In this document: positions 23,762 through 23,812 of the stretch, in pieces
Position numbering within the stretch: position 1 is the first letter of the stretch
How the letters are laid out: every line of letters begins with the position of its first letter
Assembly: GCA_947565255.1 (NCBI GenBank)
Contig: CANOFI010000007.1
Span: 1 to 23,812, forward strand
Reading direction: 5' to 3'
DNA length: 23,812 bases
Source of the DNA: an uncultured Lachnospiraceae bacterium
GTDB taxonomy: Bacteria > Bacillota > Clostridia > Lachnospirales > Lachnospiraceae
Notes under the pieces: generated by a model
Database searches by the model: none
What the model was told of the DNA's origin: nothing
The model's input: only the letters and a program-made list of their open reading frames with translations
Position numbers and translations under genes: made by a program

Positions 23762-23812
23762 CCTCTTCCATTTCATCCAGCTTAAATAACTCAAGCAGCC
23801 TGTTCACCGTAT
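23762..23812 (-). pseudogene. Upstream fragment of the M29 aminopeptidase in a different frame
   Basis: In the frame shifted relative to 22361-23761, the right edge reads TVNRLLELFKLDEMEE without a stop. This helix ends directly where MADTFTEGYRIGF begins, as in longer clostridial M29 proteins. Removing one of the paired bases at 23762-23763 (CC on the plus strand) would fuse the two. The remaining N-terminal domain would lie outside the window. A sequencing error, a real mutation or a genuinely split gene fit equally well. Confidence 0.55.

Overview
The window looks like chromosomal core DNA from a low-to-mid GC Gram-positive, most likely a member of the Clostridia in or near Lachnospiraceae. 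The evidence is the protein style of SigA, ClpC, PurE/PurM and the M29 aminopeptidase, strong AGGAGG-type ribosome binding sites, and a short Lachnospiraceae-type conserved protein often named 'endosialidase' between clpC and radA. All genes but one lie on the minus strand. No RNA gene, prophage, insertion sequence or CRISPR array was found, and no stretch over 300 bases lacks a gene.

Reading in the direction of minus-strand transcription (right to left):
(1) 23812-15857 is a purine and proteostasis run: M29 aminopeptidase, purE, purM, purN, purD, a YtrA-type GntR regulator and clpC. Several junctions overlap (ATGA at aminopeptidase/purE, 7 nt at purM/purN, TAATG at gntR/clpC). A degenerate array of eight 13-bp units fills the purN-purD gap. 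The aminopeptidase reading frame appears broken near the window edge.
(2) 15774-12967 holds the 'endosialidase'-named small protein, radA and a carbamate kinase with unusual motifs.
(3) 12812-5484 is a macromolecular-synthesis operon: dgt, dnaG, rpoD (sigA), trmK, a NIF3-family gene and a TGS-uridine kinase-like fusion. A good sigma-A promoter precedes dgt. The rpoD coding sequence opens with a 15-bp tandem repeat.
(4) 5363-3301 holds two uncharacterised membrane proteins, a minus-strand zinc-ribbon protein and a plus-strand single-pass protein. They converge on one bidirectional terminator.
(5) 3018-1 runs from a strong promoter through a polysaccharide deacetylase lipoprotein, pyrH and frr to uppS, which runs off the left edge.

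The clearest coherent theme is housekeeping: nucleotide supply (purine genes, dgt, pyrH, nucleoside kinase-like), replication and transcription initiation (dnaG, rpoD), translation recycling (frr), envelope lipid carrier synthesis (uppS) and protein quality control (clpC, radA nearby). I do not see a large unknown defence or biosynthetic system. The items most worth a second look are small: the repeat at the start of rpoD, the 13-bp array inside the pur run, clpC coupled to a GntR regulator instead of ctsR-mcsA-mcsB, the AT-rich dyad between frr and uppS, and the frameshift in the aminopeptidase.
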